The translations under genes were made by a program, and so were the position numbers. The notes beneath the pieces were generated by a model. It was not told where the DNA came from, did not search any database, and saw only the letters and a program-made list of their open reading frames with translations. From positions 496,001 to 560,000 of the forward strand of contig CAVUTF010000046.1 in NCBI GenBank assembly GCA_963744305.1: a stretch of DNA of 64,000 bases. The letters are read 5' to 3'. Source of the DNA: FEN-1219 sp963744305. Its GTDB lineage: Bacteria > Pseudomonadota > Gammaproteobacteria > Steroidobacterales > Rariloculaceae. Each line of letters opens with the position of its first letter. The first letter of the stretch is position 1. This document shows, piece by piece, positions 16,909-26,963 of the stretch.

Positions 16909-17970
16909 GTGTTAGCGACCCGTAGGAAAGGATCCTTGGTAGGGCTCGACATCACGACCTCCTCGGTGAAGTTGATCGAGTTGGCCGAAAGCGGCCGCGG
17001 CTATCGGGTCGACGCTTACGCCGCGGAGCCCACACCGCCGAATGCGATCAACGAAAAAGCGATCGTCGACGCGGAAGCCGTCGGCGAAGCCATTCGCCGC
17101 GCGATCAAGCGATCCGGAACCAAGACCCGCGACGCCGCCATCGCGATCAGCGGCGATGCGGCCATCACTAAAGTCATCCAGATGCCGAAAAACTTGAGCC
17201 CGTCCGATCTCGAGGGCCAAGTCGAGTTGCAAGCCGACCAATACATCCCGTTCCCGATGGAGGAAGTGAGCTTCGACTTCGAGGTCATCGGCGAAAGCGA
17301 GCGCGATCCCGACATGGTCGACGTGCTGCTCGTCGCGACCCGCACCGAGAACGTCGAGCAACGGCAAGTGGCCGTCGAGGCCGCCGGGCTCAGCGCACGC
17401 GTGGTCGACGTCGAGGCTTTCGCGGTCGAGAACGCGTGTCAGCTCCTCACCCACCAGATGGCGGACGCCGGCGCCGACAAGTTCGTGGCCATCGTCGACT
17501 TCGGTGCGAGCACCACCACATTCAGCGTCCTAAAGGACTTGAAGGTCATCTACACGCGGGACTTCGCCTTCGGCGGCCAGCAACTCACGGAAGAAATCAT
17601 GCGCACCTACGGACTCAGCATGGAGGACGCGGGCCGTGCGAAGAAGGAAGGTGGACTGCCGAGCAACTATCAACCCGAGGTGCTCGACGCGTTCATCGAC
17701 GATATGTCGCAGCAGGTCAGCCGCTCCTTGCAATTCTTTCTCGCGTCCGGCAGCGGTCGCGAGCAGCCCGACCAGATTCTGATCTGCGGCGGCTGCGCGA
17801 ACATTCCCGGCGTGGCGGACGTCATCGGCAGCCGCGTCGGCATCAACACGCAGATCGGTGATCCCTTGGGCCAGATGAAAATCTCGTCGCGCGCAAAGGC
17901 GCAGGGCGTCGACAAGGACGCCACGGCGCTCTTGACCGCATGCGGCCTCGCTTTGAGGAGTTTCGACTAA
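16909..17970 (+). CDS. pilM: Type IV pilus inner-membrane-associated ATPase-fold protein PilM
   Basis: Cytoplasmic actin/FtsA-like protein that binds the N-terminal tail of PilN and organises the pilus alignment subcomplex. The product is 353 residues. The start is GTG at 16909, with aagga seven bases before it; the protein opens LATRRKGSLVGLDITTSSVK, the phosphate-1 loop of this fold. Other blocks: LEGQVELQADQYIPFPMEEV (a PilM hallmark), FVAIVDFGASTTTFSVL (phosphate-2), GGQQLTEEIMRTYG and ILICGGCANIPGVADVIGSR. It is the first gene of pilMNOPQ, and its stop directly abuts the pilN ATG. Confidence 0.96.
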   Translation: MLATRRKGSLVGLDITTSSVKLIELAESGRGYRVDAYAAEPTPPNAINEKAIVDAEAVGEAIRRAIKRSGTKTRDAAIAISGDAAITKVIQMPKNLSPSDLEGQVELQADQYIPFPMEEVSFDFEVIGESERDPDMVDVLLVATRTENVEQRQVAVEAAGLSARVVDVEAFAVENACQLLTHQMADAGADKFVAIVDFGASTTTFSVLKDLKVIYTRDFAFGGQQLTEEIMRTYGLSMEDAGRAKKEGGLPSNYQPEVLDAFIDDMSQQVSRSLQFFLASGSGREQPDQILICGGCANIPGVADVIGSRVGINTQIGDPLGQMKISSRAKAQGVDKDATALLTACGLALRSFD

Positions 17971-18572
17971 ATGCCAAGAATCAATCTACTGCCTTGGCGC
18001 GCAGAGCTGCGCCAAAAGCGCAAGAAAGAGTTCCTAGTCGCGCTGTTGGGAACGGTGATGGTCGGCGGCTTGCTCGTCTACGCGTCGAAGCTCACCGTCC
18101 GCGGCTGGACCAGCGGCCAGAATTCCCGCAATCAGATCTTGCGCAACCGAGATCGCGGAGCTCGACAAGCAGATCGCGGAAATCGGCGGATTGGAAACGC
18201 AGAGGGATCGCCTGTTGGCGCGCATGGAGATCATCGACCAGTTGCAGCGCTCGCGTCCCGAGGTCGTGCACCTGTTCGACGAGCTCGTGAACACGCTTCC
18301 GGAAGGCGTGCATTTCACGGAGGTGAAGCAAAGCCGAGAGCCGCATCGAGCTGCATGGCTCGGCTCAATCGAGCACGCGCGTTTCGGCGCTGATGCGCAA
18401 CATCGCGGGTTCGGAATGGTTGCGTGAGCCGGGTCTCGACGTCGTCGAAACAGTCGAGAACGGTCCCGCCAAGAATTCGCAATTCACGATGTTCGCCCAG
18501 CAGGTTTCCATGACGGACGCAAGCGCAACCGACGCGGTGCAAGCCGGTGCGCAAGGCGAGGGAGCACGATGA
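17971..18572 (+). CDS. pilN: Type IV pilus assembly protein PilN, two frame breaks
   Basis: Bitopic inner-membrane protein pairing with PilO and binding PilM. It opens MPRINLLPWRAELRQKRKKE, the INLLPWR signature recognised by PilM, followed by a membrane segment FLVALLGTVMVGGLLVYA. Two single-base breaks, near 18143 and 18330-18340, interrupt it; across them the sequence continues EIAELDKQIAEIGGLETQRD, VNTLPEGVHFTEVK and IELHGSAQSSTRVSALMRNI. The joined product is about 199 residues. The stop TGA at 18570 overlaps the pilO ATG (ATGA). Confidence 0.9.
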
Positions 18573-19184
18573 GCATCATCGACGATCTTCGTTCGCTCGA
18601 CACGAGCGATCCCGGCAGATGGCCTCTGCCGTTTCGCATTGGTGCGGTTGCAATCGCGTTCGTCGCCGTCGCGGCGTTCGGCATCTATATGTTCGTCATC
18701 AAGACGGAGATGCCGCTCCTTCAACGCGCGCAGAACGAGGAGGCTCGAGCTGCGAGCCACGTTCGAGCAACGTCAGCAAAAGGCGGCGAACTTCGATGCT
18801 TACCGGGCGCAGCTCGCGGAGATCGAGCGCTCATTCGGCGCCATGCTGCGGCAATTGCCGAGCCAAACGGAGATCCCGAATCTGCTGGTCGACATTGCTC
18901 AAACGGGGTTGGGCGCCGGCTTGGAGGAAAAGCTGTTCCAGCGCCTCGGCGAGATTCAGAAGGACTTCTACGCCGAGCAGCCGATCAAGATCCGGCTGAC
19001 GGGCAGCTATCACGAGCTCGGCAATTTTGTGAGCGGCATCGCTGCACTGCCGCGCATTGTGACATTACATGACATCTCTATAACGCCGGTCGACGACGAC
19101 ACGTTCGACGAGCTGACCCTAGACGTGACCGCGAAGACGTATCGCTATCTGGACGAAGAAACTGCACCGGGAGCGGAGGGCTGA
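18569..19184 (+). CDS. pilO: Type IV pilus assembly protein PilO, one frame break
   Basis: Partner of PilN in the inner-membrane alignment complex. It starts MSIIDDLRSLDTSDPGRWP, followed by a membrane segment at about residues 24-46. The frame changes near 18745 (one extra base) and continues LELRATFEQRQQKAANFDAY (coiled coil), RQLPSQTEIPNLLVDI, IRLTGSYHELGNFVSGIAAL and ISITPVDDD. These last blocks are the conserved ferredoxin-like region. The joined length is about 204 residues. The gene ends five bases before pilP. Confidence 0.9.
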
Positions 19185-19189
19185 TATTG

Positions 19190-19720
19190 ATGCGTAGCGC
19201 AATCTTGACGCGCGTGCTGGCTTTTGCGGCCGTTGCGGCTACTTTGAGCGCCTGCGGCGGAGCGGAGGACGATCTGCGCGCTTACATCGACGAGATCAAA
19301 GCTCGTCCCGGCGGCCGCATCGAGCCGTTGCCGCAAATCCAGCCGGCACCGTCGTTCACCTACGTCGCGGGCAACCGCCGTTCCCCTTTCATGCCGGACA
19401 CGCCGCAACAGCGCGTGAGCAACAATCCTGACGCGGTGCAGGGACCAGACCCGAATCGGCCGCGTGAGTTTCTCGAGCAGTTCCCGCTCGACACGTTGAC
19501 GATGGTAGGCACGCTCGCCTCGCCGTCGCGCAACTCCAATTTCGGTCTAGTGCAAACAGCCGACGGGTTGATTCATAGGGTAACCGTCGGCAATCACATG
19601 GGGCAAAACTACGGCCGGATCATGTCCATTACGGATTCCGAGATTCAATTGGTCGAGATCATCTCCGACGGCCTCGGCGGGTTCCTGGAACGGCCTGCAG
19701 CTGTCGGCTTGACCGATTGA
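19190..19720 (+). CDS. pilP: Type IV pilus lipoprotein PilP
   Basis: Inner-membrane lipoprotein that connects PilN/PilO to the secretin PilQ. It starts at the ATG at 19190 (a TTG just before is in frame). The signal peptide ends in a lipobox, ATLSACGG, so the mature protein begins at the Cys. The mature part has DDLRAYIDEIKARPGGRIEP, RSPFMPDTP, then the beta-rich C-terminal domain: PLDTLTMVGTLASPSRN, GLVQTADGLIHRVTVGNHMG and QNYGRIMSITDSEIQLVEI, all characteristic of PilP. The length is 176 residues. Confidence 0.95.
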   Translation: MRSAILTRVLAFAAVAATLSACGGAEDDLRAYIDEIKARPGGRIEPLPQIQPAPSFTYVAGNRRSPFMPDTPQQRVSNNPDAVQGPDPNRPREFLEQFPLDTLTMVGTLASPSRNSNFGLVQTADGLIHRVTVGNHMGQNYGRIMSITDSEIQLVEIISDGLGGFLERPAAVGLTD

Positions 19721-19752
19721 AATCGCAGGGGAGTATTTAGGGAGTGAACTGT

Positions 19753-21938
19753 ATGCAAACTATGGCGCCCGTTCGACGCGGGAAGGTTTCATCGTGGCTC
19801 GGTCATAGCGTGGGCTTTGCAAGCTGGCTGTTCGCGCTCGCCTTGTCGACGTCTGCGGCGCTTGCGCAGGATTTGCGCTTGGAAGCCATCGACGTGCAGT
19901 CGCTCCCCGGTCAACGCGTGGAGCTGCGCCTGCGCATGAACGGCAGCGCTCCGGAGCCGATGAGCTTCACGATCGACGATCCCGCGAGAATCGCGCTCGA
20001 CCTGCCGAATACGGCGCTCGGGCTCGCGTCGCGCCGCCAGGACGTGAACGTCGGGCCGCTGACGACGATCTTGACGGCGGAGGCCAATGGCCGCACGCGC
20101 GTCGTCCTCAACATGAGCTCGATGGTCCCGTACGCCACCCGCGTCGAGGGCGACAGCGTCTATGTGACGATCGGTGAAGGCCCTGGCGACGGCGTCGCCC
20201 CCGCGTTCGCAGCGCAACCCCAGGGCAGCCCCGCCGCTCCCGCGGCCGCCGCCGGCGAGCGCGCGATCAACAACATCGACTTCCGCCGCGGACCGGATGG
20301 CGCCGGCCAGATCGTGGTTGAGTTGAACGACCCGCGGACGACCGTGGACGTTCGCGAGGAAGGCGGGCGGATCGTCGTCGACTTCCAAGACACGGCGCTG
20401 CCGAGCGAGCTGATGCGGCGTTTGGACGTGACCGACTTTGCGACGCCGGTATTCACGGTCGATGCGCTACGCGCGAATCGGGACGCGCGATTGGTCGTGA
20501 CCGCGGCAGCCGCGTACGACCAAGTCGCGTATCAGTCCGACAACCTCTTTACGTTGGAGCTCAAGGCCCCTGTCCAGACGCAGCAGGCCGCGCAACCGGG
20601 CTCGTTCGATGAGGACCGCGAATACACGGGCGAGCGGCTGACGCTGAACTTCCAGGACATCGAGACGCGCGCGGTGCTGCAGCTCTTGGCCGACACGAGC
20701 GGTTTGAACATCGTCGTCAGCGATACGGTGCAGGGCAACGTCACCTTGCGGCTGCAGAACGTGCCTTGGGACCAGGCCCTCGATATTTTGCTGACCACGA
20801 AGGGCCTGGACATGCGCCGCAACGGCAACGTCATCATCGTCGCCCCGGCGGAGGAAATCGCGGCCCGCGAGCAGGCGGAGTTCGAGGCGGTGCAGGCCCT
20901 TCAAGAGCTCGAGCCGCTGCGCGCGGAGTTCATTCAGGTGAATTACGCGAAGGCCAGCGAGCTCGCGGAGCTCATCCAGGGCGCCGGCGGCGCCAATGCG
21001 CTGCTGTCCGAGCGCGGCAGCGTCGCGATTCACGCGCCGACCAACACGCTGCTCGTGAACGACACGTCGACCAGCCTCGCGAACGTCCGCCGGCTCGTGA
21101 CGACGCTCGACATCCCGATTCGGCAGGTGTCGATCGAGACGCGGGTCGTGATCGTCAACGACGATTACAGCCGCGAGCTCGGCGTGCGCTTCGGCTCGAC
21201 GATCGTCAAGGACAATTCCTCCGACGGCTTGATCTCGATGACCGGCACCAGCGCGGGATCGGACACGATCGTGGGCTCAGCGCTCGACAATCTCCAAACC
21301 GCGGTCAACCGTTCCCGGTCGACATCGGCCCGATTGACACGCGGTACAACGTGAATCTACCGATCGCGAATCCGGCAGGCGCCTTCGCGCTCGCGATTCT
21401 CGACTCCGACTACTTGGTCGACCTCGAGCTCTCGGCACTGCAAGCGGAAGGGGCGGGCCGCATCGTTTCGACTCCGCGTGTGATCGCCACGAACCAGCGC
21501 GAGGCGCGAATCAGCCAGGGCGTGGAGATTCCGTACCAGGAATCTTCATCCAGTGGCGCGACGACCACGCAGTTCAAGGAGGCCGTGCTGAGCCTCACCG
21601 TCATGCCGCAAATCACGCCGGACGATCGGATCATCATGGACCTGGTCGTGGACAAGGACTCCGTCGGCGAGGTGGTGCCGAGCGCGACGGGCGGCTTCGT
21701 GCCGAGCATCGACACGCGCTCGGTCGTGACGCAAGTGCTCGTCAACGACGGCGAGACCGTCGTCTTGGGAGGCATCTACGAGACCGAGATTCGCGATACC
21801 TACACCAAGGTTCCGGTGCTCGGAGACATTCCGGGCTTGGGCTACTTGTTCCGAAGCCGCAACAACATCAACAACAACGCGGAGCTGCTTATTTTCGTTA
21901 CACCGAGAATTCTCCGCGAAGGTGCGCGGATCAATTAA
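19753..21938 (+). CDS. pilQ: Type IV pilus secretin PilQ, one frame break
   Basis: Outer-membrane secretin through which the pilus passes. The ATG at 19753 is chosen because a gggag lies eight bases upstream. A signal peptide ends near ALSTSAALAQ. Two AMIN domains follow (RLEAIDVQSLPGQRVELRLR; INNIDFRRGPDGAGQIVVEL), then secretin/TonB short N-terminal and N1 domains (LTLNFQDIETRAVLQLLADT). The secretin core is AGRIVSTPRVIATNQREARI, VLSLTVMPQITPDDRIIMDL, NDGETVVLGGIYETE and VPVLGDIPGLGYLFRS. The frame breaks near 21312 (one base missing) between TAVN and FPVDIG. The joined product is about 728 residues. Confidence 0.95.
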
Positions 21939-21999
21939 TAAGCGAGAAACGGATTTCCACGGACTGATTCGCGTAAACAAGGATTCAAGGATCAGGGAC

Positions 22000-24063
22000 A
22001 TGCAGAAACTAAAGTTGTTGTTGTTGACGGTCGCCGCGGCGGCCCTGCTGTGCGCGTGTAGCGGCGGCAGCGAGGAGACGCTGACCGGTCCACCCGCTGG
22101 CGGTGGCGGTAGCGGCGGTAGCGGCGGCGGTGGCGGCGGCGGTGGCGGGGCGGTGGCGCGGCGGCGGCAGCGATTTCCACCACGTCGAGCTCGCCCACGA
22201 TGCCGTCCGACGGCTCCGCGAGCGTGACGATCACCGCGTTCGTCCGCGACGCGAACAACACGTTGCTGTCCGGCATTCCCGTCGTCTTCACGGCCTCCTC
22301 CGGCGGCGTTTCAGGCTCGCCCGCGACCACGGACGCTTCTGGCGCCGCGGTCGCGACGCTTGGTCACCGCGGGCGACAGCTCGTTGCGCACGATCAACGT
22401 GACCGCGACAGCGGGCACACTGCAGTCCACGGTCGGCGTTCGAGTCGTCGCGAACACCACGACGACGAACGTGCAAATGGGCAACGGGACCGGCGGCGCC
22501 TTCCAGGCCGGCATCATCGGAATCTCGAACTCGAATCTTTCTGCGGGCGGCTCGACGAGCTTGACCGTGTCGCTCGTGCAGGCCACAGGCACGCTCTACA
22601 CGGGCTCCGCGACGATCAGCTTCAATTCTCCGTGCATCGGCGCGGGCACGGCGGAGGTCCGGCAGAACGGAGTGGCGGCGCCCAACGTCACGACGGTGAC
22701 GGGTATTGCAACGGTCACGTACGTAGCGATGGGCTGCAGCGGCGGCGATAACATCACCGCGAGCTCGAGCGTCGGCTCGCAAGCGTTGTCGGCGAACGGG
22801 GCCGTGAACGTCTCGCACGGCCACGCGTCGGCTCGATCGAGTTCGTGTCGGCGACGCCGACGAATATCGCGCTCCAAGGGACGGGCGACGTGCTCCGGCC
22901 CGAGAGCTCGACCGTCGTCTTCCGCGTCAAGGACGCTTCGAACGGCTCGGTCCAGGGCGCGAACGTGGCCTTCTCGTTGAACACGTCGGTCGGCGGCATC
23001 CAGCTCACCTCCACAAGCGCGATCAGCGACAACCAAGGGCTCGTGCAGACTGTCGTCAATGCGGGCACCGTGGCGACGTCCGTGAAGGTCACCGCGACGG
23101 TCATTAACGTCCCAGGGGATCTCCACGCAGTCGAGCCAACTGACGGTCACGACCGGAATTCCGACCGAGTCGAGCTTCTCGCTCGCCGTGCAGTGCTTCA
23201 ACATCGAAGGCTGGGAGTACGACGGCGTCATCATCCCCGTAACGGCGCGGCTCGGCGACCGCTTCCAGAACCCGGTGCCGGACGGCACGGCGGTCACCTT
23301 CACGGCCGAGGGCGGCAACATCACGTCGCAGTGCACGACTGCGACAACTCCTACGGAGGGCGGCGTTTGCCAGGTGAATTACCGCAGCTCGAATCCGCGG
23401 CCGCGAACGGCCGCGTGTCGCTACTTGCGAAGGCCATCGGCGAGGAATCGTTCGTCGATGCCAACGGTAACGGCGCGTTCGACAACGGCGAGACGTTCAC
23501 GGATCTGCCCGAGCCGTTCCGCGACGACGACGAGGACACCGTCTACGACTCCGGCGAGGACTTCTTCGACTTCAACAACAACCAGCTGCGCGACCCGCTC
23601 GATGCGATCTTCAACGGCGTGCTGTGCAACGACAACACCGGACGCTGCGGCGGGCCGGCCACCCGATCGACGGGTATCGCCGAGCAGAACCGAATCATCC
23701 TGTCCGGCAGCACACCGACCGTCACACTGTCGGGCGGCGCCGCGTTGCCGGCATCGATCGTGCTCGCTAACAACTCCGCGCAAGCAGTCTCGTTCTGGGT
23801 GGACGACGTAAACAGCAACGTGATGCCGGGTGGCACCACGGTAGCGTTGACGGCGACCGGAGCGGGACTGCGGGTTTCGCAGCCGAGCTCGTTCACGGTG
23901 CCGTGCAGCGCCGTCGCGTCAGGCGTCGAATTCCCCGGCATCACCCTGTTTACTTTCAATGTGACCTCGGGATACTACGGACGGCACAGGCGTGATTACC
24001 CTCACGATAACGACTCCGCGGGGGATCGTGACGATCATTCAAATCCAGGTGACGGTCGCCTAA
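22000..24063 (+). CDS. Large Ig-like-repeat lipoprotein in the pil operon, several frame breaks
   Basis: The gene begins 61 bases after pilQ. The ATG at 22000 opens a lipoprotein signal (MQKLKLLLLTVAAAALLCAC), followed by a Gly/Ser-rich linker encoded by a long GGN run. About five invasin/Big-type beta domains follow, e.g. VTITAFVRDANNTLLSGIPV, STVVFRVKDASNGSVQGANV, IIPVTARLGDRFQNPVPDGT and VSFWVDDVNSNVMPGGTTVA. Between the fourth and fifth, DANGNGAFDNGE and DDEDTVYDSGEDFFDFNNN resemble EF-hand-like calcium loops. Roughly six frame changes (near 22160, 22360, 22820, 23115, 23395 and 23975) split it, but the domain pattern is continuous to TAA at 24061. The joined product is about 687 residues and probably surface-exposed. 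Function not established; an adhesin or pilus-associated factor is inferred. Confidence 0.7.
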
Positions 24064-24088
24064 CACAGACTTCTCACCTTGCTCTGTT

Positions 24089-24117
24089 GCGGCCGCCTTC
24101 GGGCGGCCGCTTTGTTT
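24089..24117 (+). terminator. Intrinsic terminator after the Ig-like lipoprotein gene
   Basis: A perfect 9-base GC stem, gcggccgcc (24089-24097) and ggcggccgc (24102-24110), with a stable TTCG loop, is followed by tttgttt. It probably ends the pil transcript and separates it from aroK, which starts within 30 bases. Confidence 0.85.
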
Positions 24118-24136
24118 CGGTATGCTGGCTCGCAGC

Positions 24137-24661
24137 ATGCAGGCCGAGCACAACATCTATCTGATCGGGCCTATGGGGTCGGGCAAGACCGCGGTCGGGC
24201 GGCGGCTTTCCGCCTTGCTCGGCAAGGAGTTCTTCGACAGCGACGCAGAGATCGAGAAGCGTACCGGCGTCGACATCCGCTTCATCTTCGAGAAGGAAGG
24301 CGAAGCGCGTTTTCGGGAGCGTGAGCGCGACGTGATTGCGGACCTCACGGCCCGCCGCGGCGTCGTCGTCGCGACCGGGGGCGGGGCCGTTCTCGATGCG
24401 ACGACGCGTGCGCGACTCGTCGCAACGGGCACCGTGGTCTATCTGCAGGCGAATGTCGACTCGCAGCTCAAGCGCACGCAGGCGACCCGCAACCGGCCGC
24501 TGCTGCTCGACGAAGACCCGAAGACGGTGCTCGAGCGCCTGATGGCGATCCGCCGCCCGCTGTACGAAGAGATCGCTGACGTCACGATCGACACTACGGG
24601 CCGGCAGGTACGGTCCGTCGCGGCCAGCGTTGCGGAGCTGCTCGCGGCGCGCGGCGTTTGA
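24137..24661 (+). CDS. aroK: Shikimate kinase
   Basis: Phosphorylates shikimate on the path to chorismate. P-loop IYLIGPMGSGKTAVGRRL, then FFDSDAEIEKRTGVDI (substrate Asp), FRERERDVI and VVATGGGAVLDATTR (shikimate-binding Gly-rich motif), and the lid RNRPLLLDEDPKTVLERL. An ATG at 24122 is also in frame; 24137 (MQAEHNIYL) fits homologues better. The product is about 174 residues. It is followed by aroB, the usual aroKB pair, although here a terminator separates it from pilQ. Confidence 0.95.
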   Translation: MQAEHNIYLIGPMGSGKTAVGRRLSALLGKEFFDSDAEIEKRTGVDIRFIFEKEGEARFRERERDVIADLTARRGVVVATGGGAVLDATTRARLVATGTVVYLQANVDSQLKRTQATRNRPLLLDEDPKTVLERLMAIRRPLYEEIADVTIDTTGRQVRSVAASVAELLAARGV

Positions 24662-24708
24662 GGTGCGCGGCGTTGCAAAAACGAGTAGCGCCTGCGACGC
24701 TTCGCAGC

Positions 24709-25782
24709 GTGGACACGGTCGAGGTCGCATTGGGTGAGCGCAGCTATCCGATTCACATCGGGCCGAATCTGCTAGGCAACCCGAGGTTGCACGGCAGCCC
24801 TGCGAAGCAAATTCTGATCGTGTCGAACGACGTCGTCGCACCGCTGTACTTGCAAACCCTGCAAGACGGGTTGCGAGATCGCGAGGTCCACACGCTCGTG
24901 CTGCCGGACGGTGAACGTCACAAGACGCTCGCGACGTTCGCGGCAATCATCGATCGCCTCGTCGACGCGCGCTTTCATCGCGACTCGTGCCTCTTCGCCC
25001 TCGGCGGCGGCGTCATCGGCGACGTCACGGGCTACGCGGCCGCGAGCTTCCAGCGCGGTATCGACTTCGTGCAGCTGCCTACCACGTTGCTCGCACAAGT
25101 GGATTCCTCCGTCGGCGGTAAGACCGCGGTCAATCATGCCCGCGCGAAGAACATGATCGGCGCGTTTCACCAGCCTGTAGCGGTCATCGCCGACACCGAT
25201 ACCCTGCGCACGCTGCCGGCCCGCGAGCTCGCAGCCGGCCTTGCGGAGATCATCAAGTACGGTTTGATCGGTGACGCGCGATTCTTCACGTGGCTAGAGC
25301 GCAACATGGCAAAGCTGCGTGGGCTCGACGCCGACGCCCTTGCGTATGCGATCCGCAGGAGCGTGGAGATCAAGGCGGCGATCGTCGCAGAGGACGAACG
25401 TGAGCACGGCAAGCGCGCCTTGTTGAACCTCGGGCACACGTTCGGCCATGCGCTCGAGGCGCTCGGCGAATACGAGCGCTGGTTGCACGGCGAAGCGGTC
25501 GCGATCGGCGTCAAGCTCGCGGCGCGCACATCCGCCGCGCTCGGTGACCTCACGAGCCAGGACTGCGAGCGAATCGAAGCGCTGCTCGATAGCGCCGGCC
25601 TGCCGACTGCGGCTCCGGGCATCGAGATCGACGCGCTGCTCGAGCGCATGCAGCTCGACAAGAAGGCGACGCAAGCGGGGCTCAAGCTCGTCTTGCTGAA
25701 AAGCATCGGCGACGCCGTCGTCGCGAGCGCGCCGGCGGGCCCCACATTGCGCCGAGTGCTCGACGCCCAGCTTCGAAAGTGA
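24709..25782 (+). CDS. aroB: 3-dehydroquinate synthase
   Basis: NAD- and Zn-dependent cyclisation of DAHP, the second step of the shikimate pathway. Motifs: VLPDGERHKTLATFAAIID, FALGGGVIGDVTGYAAASF, VQLPTTLLAQVDSSVGGKTA, NMIGAFHQP, RELAAGLAEIIKYGLIGD and LLNLGHTFGHALEALGEY (zinc-binding His). The open frame extends to a TTG at 24658 that overlaps the aroK stop. The GTG at 24709 (VDTVEVALGERSYPI) matches the start of homologues and is preferred, but translational coupling from 24658 cannot be excluded. It overlaps dgt by four bases. Confidence 0.95.
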   Translation: MDTVEVALGERSYPIHIGPNLLGNPRLHGSPAKQILIVSNDVVAPLYLQTLQDGLRDREVHTLVLPDGERHKTLATFAAIIDRLVDARFHRDSCLFALGGGVIGDVTGYAAASFQRGIDFVQLPTTLLAQVDSSVGGKTAVNHARAKNMIGAFHQPVAVIADTDTLRTLPARELAAGLAEIIKYGLIGDARFFTWLERNMAKLRGLDADALAYAIRRSVEIKAAIVAEDEREHGKRALLNLGHTFGHALEALGEYERWLHGEAVAIGVKLAARTSAALGDLTSQDCERIEALLDSAGLPTAAPGIEIDALLERMQLDKKATQAGLKLVLLKSIGDAVVASAPAGPTLRRVLDAQLRK

Positions 25783-26934
25783 GCGGACCCACCACGGAGC
25801 TCGCTGCCCACGCCGCGCGGAGCGAGACGTCGCGTGGCCGGCGCTACCCCGAGGATCCGCCCGCGTACCGCACCGAGTTTCAGCGTGATCGCGACCGCAT
25901 CATTCATTCCACGGCGTTTCGCCGCCTCGTCTACAAAACCCAAGTCTTCGTGAACCACGAGGGCGACCTTTATCGCACGCGCCTCACTCACTCGCTCGAG
26001 GTCGCGCAGATCGCAAGAACAGTCGCGCGCGCGATGCGCTTGAACGAGGACCTCGTCGAAGCGATCAGCTTGGCGCACGACCTCGGCCACACGCCATTCG
26101 GGCACGCCGGCCAAGACGCGCTCAACGAATGCATGCGGGACTTCGGTGGCTTCGAGCACAACCTGCAGTCGTTGCGCGTTGTCGATATCCTCGAGGATCG
26201 GTACGCCGATTTCCCCGGCTTGAATCTAACGTTCGAGACGCGCGAAGGCATTCTGAAGCACTGCTCGTTGAGGCATGCGCGGGAGCTCGGCGACGTCGGT
26301 CTGCGCTTCATCGAGCGCCGTCAGCCGGGCTTGGAGGCGCAGCTTGCGAACATCGCCGACGAGCTCGCGTACAACAATCACGATGTCGACGACGGTCTGC
26401 GGTCCGGCCTGCTCGTCCTCGAGCAGCTCGAGACGCTGCCGTTCTTCGCCGAGCAAATGGCTTGGGTCAAGGCGCGGCATCCGGGCATCAAGACCGCACG
26501 CTTGGGCCGTGAGACCGTGCGGCGCATGATCGACGGCCTCGTGACGGACTTGCTGCAGACGAGCGAGCGAGCGGTGGCCGCCGCCGCCCCGCGACACATC
26601 GACGACGTGCGCGCGCACGCAGAGCCGCTCATCGGCTTCAGCGCACCGTTCGGTGCCGCGCAGCAAGCGTTGAAGCATCTTCTGCGCGACAATCTATATA
26701 GCCATCCGCGAGTGCGCGAGATGACCGACCAAGCGCGACGCACAGTGCGTTTCTTGTTCGACGCTTTTTCAGCCGACTACTCGCGGCTGCCGGCCGAGCA
26801 CGCGCGAACGCGCCCGCAGTGCCGCGCGCGAGCAGGACCCTTCCGCGGCTGCTCGCGTCGTGGCCGACTACGTCGCGGGAATGACGGACCGCTTCGCTCT
26901 GCAGACGTTCGATCACCTGCAAGTGAAGAACTGA
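25779..26934 (+). CDS. dgt: dGTPase-like HD phosphohydrolase, one frame break near the end
   Basis: Hydrolyses dGTP, or related dNTPs, to nucleoside and triphosphate. HD-domain motifs: RTEFQRDRDRIIHSTAFRRL, TRLTHSLEVAQIARTVAR (metal His), ISLAHDLGHTPFGHAGQ (HD pair), FEHNLQSLRVVDILE and IADELAYNNHDVDDGLRSG. The last 40 residues shift frame near 26810-26830 and end YVAGMTDRFALQTFDHLQVK, giving a stop at 26932-26934 and about 384 residues. Uncorrected, the frame would run to 26954 with an Arg-rich, atypical tail. The GTG start at 25779 overlaps the aroB stop (GTGA). Confidence 0.93.
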
Positions 26935-26963
26935 ACCCCCTCACCGTCTGTTAAGATTCGCGC

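Noticed and set aside
22090..22165. Repetitive ggc/ggt tract considered as a repeat array
   Set aside because: It encodes the Gly/Ser linker of the lipoprotein and has no spacer-repeat structure; not CRISPR.
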